Shown here one piece after another: positions 8,249-16,832 of a stretch of DNA of 64,000 nucleotides. A program made the translations under genes and the position numbers. The notes under the pieces were generated by a model. The model did not search any database and was not told where the DNA came from. It saw nothing but the letters and a program-made list of their open reading frames with translations. The stretch covers positions 1 through 64,000 of the forward strand of contig JANYJY010000069.1 of the NCBI GenBank assembly GCA_025358295.1, given 5' to 3'. Source of the stretch: Gammaproteobacteria bacterium (lineage in GTDB: Bacteria > Pseudomonadota > Gammaproteobacteria > Steroidobacterales > Steroidobacteraceae). Numbering within the stretch: the first letter of the stretch is position 1; each line of letters opens with the position of its first letter.

Positions 8249-10306
8249 GTGCAAAGTGCGACCAGAAAAAAAGAGCCGGGCGAAGCGGATAGGGCGGACC
8301 GGGTGGTTTCTACGGCGAGCAAACGAGCCAAGCTTGCGGTGCTCCTCGTTACGCGCGACGACATGTTATGGCCGCAGATCGGCGGGCACATAGGCGATCA
8401 ACTGCTGCTCAAGCAGGTCGATTCGATTGATGAGTTGCTGAGCGCAACTCAACCCGGACAGGCTGCCATCGTCGTATGGGACGCTCGCAATCAAACCGAT
8501 GCAGCCGCGGTGCTGTCCCGTTTGCAATTGCATTCGCCGCGATTCGCCGTGGTCGTTCTGGACGAGAGCGGCAACTCGCCTGCGTGGGCCGGTCCCATCG
8601 CGCTGCGACAAGTGATTGCACATGTGACCCTCCCCGTCGCGGCCTCGAGTCTGGCGTCCGCCCTCGACAATGCCGAGGAGGAAGTCAACGCGCGCGTGGC
8701 ATTGCTCGGTGAGGGTGGCGGGGCGGCAAATGCCTCCGCAACATCCGGGGCACCCTCGGGCGCCAAAAAAATTCCTTGGCTGGCTGTGGTGCTCGTTGCC
8801 GCCGCGGCCGCCGCAGTCGGGGCCTATTTCATTCTGCAAAAACCGGACGCAGCGGCCAAGCCGGCGACGGTTGCCACCGTGCGCCCGACAGCGCTGCCGA
8901 CGCCAGCCGCGAAAGCGCCGTCGATGCCGGCGGCCGCGGATGAAAAAGTCGACCTGTTGATCGAAAAAGCGCAGCAGGCAATGCAAGAACGTCATTTCAT
9001 AGATCCGGCGGACGGCAGCGCGCTGACTCTCTATCGAAGCGCGCTGCTGCTCGAGCCGAAAAATGGCGAAGCGCGCCAAGGCCTGGAGCGACTCGCCGAA
9101 ATTCTGTTTGCCCGGGTGCAATCCGCGCTGGATGAACGCAAAATCGATGTGGCTCTTCAGGCGCTCGAAACCGCGCGCAGCATCAACCCCGGCGACAGCC
9201 GCTTGGCGGCGCTCGACGAACGCATCGCGAGTCTGCGTGCTGAGTTCGGGCCTGCGCAGATCCTGGCCGCCATCAATGCACAGAATTTCGACCGAGCCGC
9301 GCAACTCATCGACGAGGCGGCGCACACCAAGTCGCTGTCGAACGCCAAGCTGGCGCAGCTGCGCGATGAAATGCGGCGTCGGCACCAAGAGCTCGATGTC
9401 GCGAACTTCGTCAAGCTGATTGATACGCGATTGCAGCAGGATAAGGTGTTCGAGCCGCGCAACGACAGCGCCGCCTACTACCTGGGACAGGCCCGTACCG
9501 CGGGTGCCGGAGCCGCGGCCGTGCAATCGCAGTCGCAGGATATTTTCAAGCGGTTGGCCCAAACCCTGCGTACCGACATCGAACAGAAACGTTTCGCCGA
9601 CGGCGACCGGCTGCTTGCCGATGCTCGCAGCTACGGTCTTCCGGCGCCGAGCATCGCCGGCCTGCAGCGCGATCTGAACGCCGCCCGCGGCCAGCAGGCC
9701 GCCGCCACCGCCGAGCGGACGCAATTCGCCGATCTGGCGCAGTCGCGGCTCGCGCAGGGAAAGGTGCTTGAACCGGACAACGACAGCGCTCTGTTCTATG
9801 TCAATCAGCTGCGCTCTACCGATCCCACGAACAGCGCTCTGGCGAGGATAAGCGGCGCCGTGCAGGCGCAGATTCTCGATCAGGCGCGCGCGGCGCTCGA
9901 TGCGGCGCAGACGGCGAAGGCCGAATCTCTGCTGCAAATGGCCGCGGGCCTCGGTGCGTCGGCGGACCTCACTGCCTTGAACCAGCGGCTGGCGCAAGCG
10001 AAAGCGGCCGGTCCCGCCACTCCGGAGGTCGCGGAAGCCACGTTGACCCGGATCAAGTCCATTGAGCTCAACTACCCGGAGGATGCGCTGCGGAGGAATC
10101 TCGAGGGCTGGGTCGATCTAGCGTACTCGGTCGCGCCGGACGGCAAGGTCTCCAAGGTCAAGGTTCTGCAGTCAAATCCGGCCGGCGTCTTCGACGCGGC
10201 CGCGGCCAGAGCGATAGCACGCGTTCGCTACAAACCGCCCATGCAGGACGGCAAGCCCATCGGGGTCAGCACCAAAATGCGAATTTCATTTCGAGTAACC
10301 AAGTAG
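8249..10306 (+). CDS. Receiver-like / TPR / TonB C-terminal fusion protein
   Basis: The protein has 685 residues from a GTG start with GGAGAG just upstream. Residues about 28-145 look like a response-regulator receiver fold in the cytoplasm: acidic pair D37-D38 and a candidate acceptor D78 in IVVWDAR, but no conserved Thr or Lys. One membrane segment follows at about 176-196 (IPWLAVVLVAAAAAAVGAYF) and then an Ala/Pro linker. The large periplasmic part holds TPR-like repeats, including a recurring motif KVFEPRNDSAAYY / KVLEPDNDSALFY. The last about 85 residues are a TonB C-terminal domain (GWVDLAYSVAPDGKVSKVKV, then AIARVRYKPP). No ExbB/ExbD genes are adjacent. It is the first gene of a tight signalling operon, which suggests a structural or sensory role rather than classical TonB energising (inference). 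Confidence 0.85.
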   Translation: MQSATRKKEPGEADRADRVVSTASKRAKLAVLLVTRDDMLWPQIGGHIGDQLLLKQVDSIDELLSATQPGQAAIVVWDARNQTDAAAVLSRLQLHSPRFAVVVLDESGNSPAWAGPIALRQVIAHVTLPVAASSLASALDNAEEEVNARVALLGEGGGAANASATSGAPSGAKKIPWLAVVLVAAAAAAVGAYFILQKPDAAAKPATVATVRPTALPTPAAKAPSMPAAADEKVDLLIEKAQQAMQERHFIDPADGSALTLYRSALLLEPKNGEARQGLERLAEILFARVQSALDERKIDVALQALETARSINPGDSRLAALDERIASLRAEFGPAQILAAINAQNFDRAAQLIDEAAHTKSLSNAKLAQLRDEMRRRHQELDVANFVKLIDTRLQQDKVFEPRNDSAAYYLGQARTAGAGAAAVQSQSQDIFKRLAQTLRTDIEQKRFADGDRLLADARSYGLPAPSIAGLQRDLNAARGQQAAATAERTQFADLAQSRLAQGKVLEPDNDSALFYVNQLRSTDPTNSALARISGAVQAQILDQARAALDAAQTAKAESLLQMAAGLGASADLTALNQRLAQAKAAGPATPEVAEATLTRIKSIELNYPEDALRRNLEGWVDLAYSVAPDGKVSKVKVLQSNPAGVFDAAAARAIARVRYKPPMQDGKPIGVSTKMRISFRVTK

Positions 10307-10317
10307 CACAGTATCCG

Positions 10318-11688
10318 ATGAACAATCCTGCCCAAAGCACCGATCGAACCGAACCCGCTCCGGCGCCCGTGGCGGTCTCTGCGAATACGCCGGCCTCGAG
10401 CAAGCGCGCGGCGGCCCGATGCCTGGTGGTGCACGATGATCTGGAGCTGCGCCTGAGGTTGGCGTCGCTGGCGCGGCGGGCCATTCCGAAGCTGGATGCC
10501 GATTGCATGACCTGTGCGAATTACGACGCGTTGGCGCCGGATCGGATGTCAAGTTACGTCGCGCTGTTGTTGATCGTTGAATTCAATGTGCGCGACAGCA
10601 CGGCCGATCCGCTGGCGCGTCTGGTGCGCGCGCGCGCCCAGTTCCCGGACCTGCCTATTTTCGTGTTTGCCCGCGGCGGCGATGAGCGCAATGCCGCGCG
10701 TACCATCAAACTGGGCGCCAACGATTACTGGCCCGTGCATGCGGTGAAAATCGGCGAACTGACCTCCGTGTTGCAACCGCTGATCGAATCGGCGAGCGAG
10801 GCCAGCACCACGACCACGACGATCGCCGATCCCTGGCGGCAACCAATGGTGGGCGGCTACAAGCTGATCAGGACCATTGCCGAGTCGGCCGCAGCTTCCG
10901 TTTATCTTGCCCGCAACGACGAGCTGGCGCAGCCGGTCGCACTGAAGGTCCAGGCGCTGAAAGGGCGCTACGAGGTAACCGACGCCGACCGCCAGCGCTT
11001 CGTGCGTGAATGCCAGATTCTATCGTCGCTGAATCACCGCTCCATCGCCGACGTGCTGGATTACGGTATTACCGACGAGTACATGTATCTTGCCCTGGAA
11101 TATTTTCCTTGCGGCAGCCTGCGTGAGCGCTTGAAGAATCCGGTGAGCGAGGCCGATGCGGTCAATTACGCCAGGCAGATCGGCGAGGCGCTGCAGGTGC
11201 TGCACGCGGCGCATGTAGTGCATCGCGATCTGAAGCCCTCGAATCTCATGTTGACGGACGACAATCGCGTGATCCTGATCGACTTCGGCTCAGCCTCGAT
11301 GCGGCTGGCCGCCAGCGACCTGTCGAGGTCGGACTTATGCACGGGAACGCCTTACTACGTCTGTCCCGAGCAAATCGACAATCGCGATCCGGACGGGCGC
11401 GGCGATCTATACAGTCTCGGCATCGTGATGTATGAAATGCTGGTGGGCACCCTGCCCTTCATGGGAACCAATCTAAGCGAGATATTCGCGGGTCATCGAA
11501 CCACGCCGATTCCGCGCCTGCCGCAGCGAGTGCTGCGCTATCAAGCCATCATCGAGCGTTTATTGGCCAAGGATCCCGCCGATCGGTATCCCACCGCCGT
11601 CATGTTTCTTGAAGACTTGAGCGCGGTCAGTGCGCCTATTAGAACATCGGTTGACGTTGCTGCAGATACGGGAGAGACGAGATCATGA
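10318..11688 (+). CDS. Ser/Thr protein kinase with N-terminal degenerate receiver domain
   Basis: The protein has 456 residues and begins 11 bases after the TonB-like gene. Residues about 33-155 resemble a receiver domain: D40-D41 are kept, but the phospho-acceptor position is Glu (E88 in LLLIVEFN) and the Thr and Lys are missing, so it is probably a pseudo-receiver. Residues about 180-440 are a Hanks-type kinase with the ATP lysine in VALKV (K210), catalytic loop HRDLKPSN (H302-D304), DFGSAS (D322) and TGTPYYVCPEQ. The glycine-rich loop is poor (IAESAAASVYLA), as in some related kinases. There is no membrane segment. It overlaps the next gene by ATGA, so translation is coupled. It probably phosphorylates a partner in the same operon (inference). 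Confidence 0.93.
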   Translation: MNNPAQSTDRTEPAPAPVAVSANTPASSKRAAARCLVVHDDLELRLRLASLARRAIPKLDADCMTCANYDALAPDRMSSYVALLLIVEFNVRDSTADPLARLVRARAQFPDLPIFVFARGGDERNAARTIKLGANDYWPVHAVKIGELTSVLQPLIESASEASTTTTTIADPWRQPMVGGYKLIRTIAESAAASVYLARNDELAQPVALKVQALKGRYEVTDADRQRFVRECQILSSLNHRSIADVLDYGITDEYMYLALEYFPCGSLRERLKNPVSEADAVNYARQIGEALQVLHAAHVVHRDLKPSNLMLTDDNRVILIDFGSASMRLAASDLSRSDLCTGTPYYVCPEQIDNRDPDGRGDLYSLGIVMYEMLVGTLPFMGTNLSEIFAGHRTTPIPRLPQRVLRYQAIIERLLAKDPADRYPTAVMFLEDLSAVSAPIRTSVDVAADTGETRS

Positions 11689-13916
11689 ATGCGCGCTTAG
11701 ACCGGATATTGAGTTCAATTCGCAAGCCGGCCGGTCTTCTCACCTTGGTGGTGGTGCTTGGCTTGAGCTTCGTCGCCGTAGTGCTCGTGCCTGGGCTGAA
11801 GCTCGCCAGCGAGGTCGCGTACAGTTCGACCGCGCTCAAGGCTCTGGGCGAGCAACAGCGCCACCCCACATTGATCCGTGCGTCGTTGGAGTCGATACAC
11901 GATCGCTTGGTGACGCGCGGCTACATTCAAGAATCCCTCGATCAGCTGCGGGCCTCGACCGCCAAGCTGGACGCGGCCCTGCATGAAATGACTGTCGAGC
12001 GACAGGGGAGCTGGTTCGACCTGGGGTCGGGTTCGGGCGCGCCGGTTGCCGGCAAGCATGCGGCACAGTTGCTCGATAGTTGGGCCCGCGAACTGGTGGT
12101 ATTGAATCCTGTGCTGGGTTTCCACGGTGTCCCATATCAGGACAATGAAAGCACCGGGACGGTTCTCAACGACAACGGCAGGGAGCTGGAGCGCCAGGTG
12201 AATTCGGCGCTGCGCACTAGCCGTCATGCCATGCCCATGTTGGACAGCGAATTCTCGGCCATTGCCAATGAGCTGCAATCGACCAATGTGCGCTCGGCCA
12301 CCAAGTTACGGCTGGTGATGATTTCCGGTCTGGTGATCGCGCTTGCTCTGGTGGTATTGGTGACGGTGTTGTTGAGTGCGCGGCAGCGGCAGGATGGCAG
12401 CCTTCGCCAGGCGCGGCAGCAGACCGCGGACATCTTGCGCACGGTCAAAGACGGCCTGTTTCTTCTCGACCAGAATCTGGTCATCGGTGCGGCCTATTCG
12501 AGCGCGATGGAAACCCTGTTTCAGCGCAAGGATTTCGCGGATCTTGCCCTTGAAGATCTGCTCAAGAACATCGTCTCGGAACGAACCATGGCCACGGCGC
12601 TCAAGTTCGTCAAAATCCTTTGGGCGGAGCGTACCAACGAGAAGCTGGTCAAGACCATCAATCCCTTGGGTGAGGTGGAAGTCCACATCGATGCCGGACA
12701 CGGAAAATTCGACACGCGTTACCTGCAGTTCGATTTTCACCGGGTGCGCGTCGACGGCGTGATGACCCAAGTGCTGGTGTCGGTGTCCGACGTGACCGCC
12801 CGCGTGGATCTGGCCAATGAGCTGCAGGCCTCGCAGAGCCGGGCCCAGGGGCAGGTCGATACCCTGTTGGGCATTCTGCACATCGATCCCTCGCAGCTCT
12901 CGTCATTCCTGAGCGACTCGAATGCCGCCATGAAAATGATCAATGCGGTGCTGCGTGAGCCGACCCGCGAGGAGGGTGTGTTCCGCAAGAAACTCGACAC
13001 CCTGTTCCGGCAAGTGCACTCCGTCAAGGGCGAGGCGGCAGCCTTGGGCCTGTCGTCGATCGAGACACGCGCTCATGCCTTCGAAGATGATTTGAAGACA
13101 TTGCGCGAGAAGCCGGCATTGTCGGGCAACGATTTTCTGCCGCTGGTCATCAAGCTGGACGACCTGCTGACGCATTTGCAATCGGTCAGCGACCTAGTGT
13201 CGCGCCTGTCGCGGCTGCAGGTCGCGCAGCACGACGTCCCCCATGCCACCACCGCGGTGATCAATGAAGAGGTGCACAAGCCGCAGGAGGCTCCGAAGGC
13301 TCAAGGGAGCCCCGAGGCACCGGAGACCAAGTTGGATTCCGGGGTCGCCTCGACCTTGCAGCAATTGACCGCGCGGGTGGCCCGCGAGAACAACAAGGAA
13401 GCCGTTCTGCATTGCACCGGCTTGGACGCGGTGCCCGAGGACTACCGGCGCGCGGTCAAGGATATCGGCATTCAGGTGGTGCGCAATTCCATCGTGCACG
13501 GCATAGAGTCGCCGGCCGCGCGCGTGGCCGCGGGAAAGTCGCCGCAGGGTGCGCTGCGCCTGTCGTTTCAGGACTTAGGCGACGCCGGCTTCAAACTCAT
13601 CGCCGAAGACGACGGCCAGGGGCTGCTGACGGATCGCATCAAGGAGGTGGCGTTGAAGAAGGGTTTCATCACCGCGGAGCGTGCCCAGACTCTGGATACC
13701 AAGCAGACTTTCGCGCTGTTGTTTCAGCCGGGATTTTCCACCGTGGAGACCGCCACCAAGGATGCGGGACGGGGCGTCGGCATGAATTTGATCGCGGAGT
13801 TGACCAGTCAGATGGGCGGGCGGGTGTCGGTGGCCACGAGCGCCGGGAAATTCACGCGCCTGACCATGACGCTGCCGCAAACCGCCAAACGTGTTGACGA
13901 TACGGAGGCTGCGTGA
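11685..13916 (+). CDS. Membrane CheA-like hybrid histidine kinase without CheW domain
   Basis: The protein has 743 residues. Two membrane segments, about 17-38 and 208-230, flank an extracytoplasmic domain of about 170 residues. A PAS-like cytoplasmic domain follows (ILRTVKDGLFLLDQNLVI), then an Hpt domain with phospho-acceptor His445 in HSVKGEAAALG, and a CheA-type ATPase: N-box VVRNSIVHGIE, G1 EDDGQGL, G2 GRGVGMNLI. The CheY-binding P2 region and the C-terminal CheW-like domain of true CheA are absent, so it is not built for chemoreceptor arrays. It overlaps both neighbours. The likely target is the CheY-like protein encoded directly downstream. Confidence 0.92.
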   Translation: MNARLDRILSSIRKPAGLLTLVVVLGLSFVAVVLVPGLKLASEVAYSSTALKALGEQQRHPTLIRASLESIHDRLVTRGYIQESLDQLRASTAKLDAALHEMTVERQGSWFDLGSGSGAPVAGKHAAQLLDSWARELVVLNPVLGFHGVPYQDNESTGTVLNDNGRELERQVNSALRTSRHAMPMLDSEFSAIANELQSTNVRSATKLRLVMISGLVIALALVVLVTVLLSARQRQDGSLRQARQQTADILRTVKDGLFLLDQNLVIGAAYSSAMETLFQRKDFADLALEDLLKNIVSERTMATALKFVKILWAERTNEKLVKTINPLGEVEVHIDAGHGKFDTRYLQFDFHRVRVDGVMTQVLVSVSDVTARVDLANELQASQSRAQGQVDTLLGILHIDPSQLSSFLSDSNAAMKMINAVLREPTREEGVFRKKLDTLFRQVHSVKGEAAALGLSSIETRAHAFEDDLKTLREKPALSGNDFLPLVIKLDDLLTHLQSVSDLVSRLSRLQVAQHDVPHATTAVINEEVHKPQEAPKAQGSPEAPETKLDSGVASTLQQLTARVARENNKEAVLHCTGLDAVPEDYRRAVKDIGIQVVRNSIVHGIESPAARVAAGKSPQGALRLSFQDLGDAGFKLIAEDDGQGLLTDRIKEVALKKGFITAERAQTLDTKQTFALLFQPGFSTVETATKDAGRGVGMNLIAELTSQMGGRVSVATSAGKFTRLTMTLPQTAKRVDDTEAA

Positions 13917-14308
13917 TGCCCATGGATGGACAGTCCAAGCCTTCGCTGAAGCTCATGATCGTCGACGACTCGAACATCATCCGCCGCCGCATCGAACGAT
14001 CGCAACAGATTGCCCGGCTCGAAGTCGTGGGGGCTGCCAGCAATGGACGCGAGGCGGTGGAGTTGTTTCGCCGCACCAAACCGGATGTCGTGACCATGGA
14101 TTTGACCATGCCGGAGATGGACGGGGTGGAGTGCGTGCAGGAGTTGGTAGCCATCAATTCCAAAGTGTTGATCCTGGTGGTCTCGGCGTTGGCGGACAAG
14201 GCCACAGCGGTGGATGCCATTGAGAAAGGCGCGAACGGATTTCTGTGCAAGCCCTTCACCGATCGGCAACTAAATGATGCCTTGGAAGAGCTGCTGGCGG
14301 AGGCGTGA
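13916..14308 (+). CDS. CheY-like single-domain response regulator
   Basis: The protein has 130 residues and consists of a lone receiver domain. All key residues are present: D17-D18 in MIVDDS, phospho-acceptor D62 in VVTMDLTMP, S90 in LVVSAL and K112 in LCKPF. I chose the ATG at 13916, which shares its A with the TGA of the kinase gene (TGATG), because GGAGG lies 7 bases upstream; a GTG at 13913 is an alternative. With no output domain, it probably acts by protein binding or as a phosphate relay between the CheA-like kinase and other partners. The CheX-like phosphatase follows with the same TGATG coupling. Confidence 0.95.
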   Translation: MPMDGQSKPSLKLMIVDDSNIIRRRIERSQQIARLEVVGAASNGREAVELFRRTKPDVVTMDLTMPEMDGVECVQELVAINSKVLILVVSALADKATAVDAIEKGANGFLCKPFTDRQLNDALEELLAEA

Positions 14309-14754
14309 TGCTCAAAGAGGCTGAGATCCGCACATTCGTCGAGGGGGCCACCAACTACTTCGAGACGTCGACGCAGCAGTCGGCCACGGTCGGATCGCCG
14401 TATCTCGTGACCGACGGCAATCCGGGCGCCTACGAATATACCGGTCTCATCGGCATCTCAGGATCGCGCAAAGGCATCGTTTATTTTTCCGCTCCGCGCG
14501 GCATGCTCACGGTATTGCTCATGCGCATGCAGGAAACTGACACCAGCGATGAGAATATCAAGGACCTGGTCGGTGAGGTCGCCAACACAATTTCCGGCAA
14601 TGCGCGCCGCGACTTCGGCAAGAATTTCGTCATCTCGGTGCCTGTGGTCATCGCGCACGACGCCGACAAAGTCGCGGCGCCGCACCGCCGTTCCTATGTC
14701 ATTCCCATCAATTGGCGTACTCACTCTGCCAAGCTGGTCGTCTGCCTGGAATAG
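14308..14754 (+). CDS. CheX/CheC-family phosphatase-like protein
   Basis: The protein has 148 residues in the CheX fold. The diagnostic helix DLVGEVANTISGNAR carries the phosphatase pair E90 and N93, which in CheX insert into the CheY active site to remove phosphate. The rest matches the family pattern of a short central sheet (GLIGISGSRKGIVYF) and a C-terminal strand pair. Its start overlaps the stop of the CheY-like gene (TGATG). It probably terminates the signal of the adjacent response regulator. It is the last gene of the operon that begins at 8249. Confidence 0.9.
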   Translation: MLKEAEIRTFVEGATNYFETSTQQSATVGSPYLVTDGNPGAYEYTGLIGISGSRKGIVYFSAPRGMLTVLLMRMQETDTSDENIKDLVGEVANTISGNARRDFGKNFVISVPVVIAHDADKVAAPHRRSYVIPINWRTHSAKLVVCLE

Positions 14755-14945
14755 ATTCATTGCGATAAGGCTGGAGTCCCGTGTTCAGTCTGCACATGGA
14801 ACAAGTACCGGCGATATAGAGCGTCGAATCGGCGCGCCGAACATGGGTGCCCCGGCATTGCTTGCTAGAAAGCCGATACTCGGGTCGTCGCGCAACACCT
14901 GTTCGATGCGATCCAAAATCGCCCACCCTGTGCTATACAGTTCCG

Positions 14946-16064
14946 ATGAGTCATTCCAAAGCCGGCAAGGCCAAGACCCGGCCGCGCCGCCCCTTGATGT
15001 GTAACTCTCGAAGTCGGCGTTATGCATCTATCTGGGCGTGGGTCATGTGCCTCGCGGCGACAGGTTGTGCCGCGCCCCAGACATCGCCAGGCGGCGGGCT
15101 GACTGACGCGGGTGCAGCGCCGGCCTGGTTGTATCCCATGAATCCGCCCCCCTCGGGCCCAGAAAAGGCCGCCGACGCAAAGACTCCCGTGCGACTGCCG
15201 AACAGCCGCCAGGAGTTCCTCCCGGCGCAGCTCACCGATCGTTTCTCTGCGCCGGACTGGCATCCGCAGTCGCATTCCCCCATGCCTGAGATCGTGGTGC
15301 ACGGCCGTGCTCCCGACACGTATGCCTGCGGCTTCTGCCATCTACCGGGCGGGCAGGGACGTCCGGAAAACGCGGCGCTGGCGGGGCTCCCCGCTGCCTA
15401 CATTGTGCAGCAAGTCGCCGACCTCAAGGCGGGTACACGGCGTAGTGCCTGGCATGGCGGGCCCTATCTGCCCCTGGATCTCATGCGCGCCGTGGCGATG
15501 CATGCCACGGCCAGCGATGTACTCGCCGCCGCTGAGTATTTTTCCGCGCAGACCCTTACGCCGCGGGTGACGGTGATCGAGCGCAAGCGTATCCCGCACA
15601 TGCGGGCAGTGGCATGGATCTATGTAAAAGACTCGAGCGGCGGCGACGAAGCGCTGGGCCAACGGATCATCGAATGGGCTCCCGACTTGGCTCTGCACGA
15701 ACACCGCGACGATGAAATCCGCTATATCGCCTTCGTGCCCACGGGCAGCGTCGCTCGCGGCCGCGAGATTGCGCTGCAGGGGCTGCCGGGCATCACCCAA
15801 TCTTGCAGCGGTTGTCATGGCCGGCAATTACAGGGAATGGGGTTGATCCCGCCGCTCGCGGGGCGTTCGCCGTCCTATCTTCTGCGCCAACTCATCGCGT
15901 TCCAAACCAAGGATCGCAACGGCCTGGTGGCCGCGCCCATGCAAGCAGTCGTGGCCAAAATGCAGCTCGCCGACTTGATCGCTGTTTCCGCCTATGCCGC
16001 GGCGGATGCCGGTCCGAATCTGCACTTACTAGGCCACACTCTCCGCGCTATACCGGGCCAGTAA
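14946..16064 (+). CDS. Di-haem c4-like cytochrome c, probable lipoprotein
   Basis: The protein has about 372 residues. Two haem c sites are visible: CGFCH in the first half and CSGCH in the second, each followed by the GxGR/LxxxLxxF features of cytochrome c4-type domains (GLPAAYIVQQVADLKAGTRR; LIPPLAGRSPSYLLRQLIAF). The N-terminus has a basic stretch, a hydrophobic segment (ASIWAWVMCLAATG) and a Cys that could be a lipobox, so it is probably anchored facing the periplasm. The start is uncertain (14946 or 14997), as neither has a clear ribosome site. Its end overlaps the convergent ABC permease gene by 36 bases. It probably carries electrons to an oxidase or reductase not seen here. Confidence 0.87.
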   Translation: MSHSKAGKAKTRPRRPLMCNSRSRRYASIWAWVMCLAATGCAAPQTSPGGGLTDAGAAPAWLYPMNPPPSGPEKAADAKTPVRLPNSRQEFLPAQLTDRFSAPDWHPQSHSPMPEIVVHGRAPDTYACGFCHLPGGQGRPENAALAGLPAAYIVQQVADLKAGTRRSAWHGGPYLPLDLMRAVAMHATASDVLAAAEYFSAQTLTPRVTVIERKRIPHMRAVAWIYVKDSSGGDEALGQRIIEWAPDLALHEHRDDEIRYIAFVPTGSVARGREIALQGLPGITQSCSGCHGRQLQGMGLIPPLAGRSPSYLLRQLIAFQTKDRNGLVAAPMQAVVAKMQLADLIAVSAYAAADAGPNLHLLGHTLRAIPGQ

Positions 16065-16832
16065 CCCGGTGCGCACTGCATGCCGATACACGCGCGCGTA
16101 AAAATAGGCCGCCAGCAGCAGTTCAGCGGCAGCAACCAACGATCCTTGCAGCAACAGCGTTCCGGGAAAGGGCCGGTCGGCCAGCAAGGTGCGCATTCCT
16201 TCGAACACATAGGACGGCGGCAGTGCACGGGATACCCACTGCATCCACTGCGGCAGTACGCCGAGCGGATAGAACACTGCCGCGAAGGGCGACAGGAGCG
16301 CCGGCAGGGGCCATAACAGCCACTCCGACGCGGGACCGAATCGCAATACGATGGCACTGCCGAATATGCCGAGTGATATGCCGAATACGAACAGCACGGT
16401 TAGAAAAGCAATCAACGGCAGCCCCAGAGAAAAGAACTCCAGATGAAACACCCCGGTGGCCAGCAGCACCATGACGACGAGGCCGATACTGCTGGTTGCG
16501 ACGCTCGTGATCACGAGGCCCGTAATGTATTCAGAAATCGATAGCGGCGAGGAAAATAGGTTCAAGAAATTGCGCGACCAGACGTCCTCGAGAAACGCGG
16601 TAGTAACTCCCTGCATGATTCGTGTGCAGAAGTCCCAGAGGAGCACCCCGCCCAACAGGCTGGGCACGAAGTCCATGCCGCTGCCGCTGACTGTATTGAG
16701 GTAGCGGGTGATGAATCCCCACAAAACGATGTCGATGGCCACCCACGTCACCATGGGAAACAAGCGCACGGGGCTGCCGCGCAACAAATAAATCTGTCGC
16801 AACACAATTCCGACGATGGGACGCAACTTCAT
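16029..16832 (-). CDS. ABC-2 type transporter permease
   Basis: The protein has 267 residues with about six hydrophobic segments and the ABC-2 membrane fold (WLLWPLPALLSPFAAVFYPL; LPPSYVFEGMRTLL). A C-terminal signature of the DrrB/NodJ kind is plausible. I placed the start at 16832, where ATG overlaps the TGA of the ATPase gene; the open frame extends further upstream, but only antisense to that gene's coding sequence. With its partner it forms an exporter of unknown substrate, perhaps a drug, lipid or polysaccharide. The short 3' overlap with the cytochrome gene is convergent. Confidence 0.9.
   Translation of the reverse strand: MKLRPIVGIVLRQIYLLRGSPVRLFPMVTWVAIDIVLWGFITRYLNTVSGSGMDFVPSLLGGVLLWDFCTRIMQGVTTAFLEDVWSRNFLNLFSSPLSISEYITGLVITSVATSSIGLVVMVLLATGVFHLEFFSLGLPLIAFLTVLFVFGISLGIFGSAIVLRFGPASEWLLWPLPALLSPFAAVFYPLGVLPQWMQWVSRALPPSYVFEGMRTLLADRPFPGTLLLQGSLVAAAELLLAAYFYARVYRHAVRTGLLARYSAESVA

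Noticed and set aside
8020-8292. Possible small gene before the signalling operon
   Set aside because: It has no ribosome site and overlaps the start of the TonB-like gene in another frame; the composition is not protein-like.
8366-9997. Long minus-strand open frame of 543 codons across the TonB-like gene
   Set aside because: It is fully antisense to a gene with clear domains, lacks a ribosome site and its translation is Arg/Leu-rich without motifs. Such frames are common in GC-rich DNA.
14785-15027. Small minus-strand frame between the CheX gene and the cytochrome gene
   Set aside because: It overlaps the signal-peptide region of the cytochrome gene, has no ribosome site and no recognisable motif.
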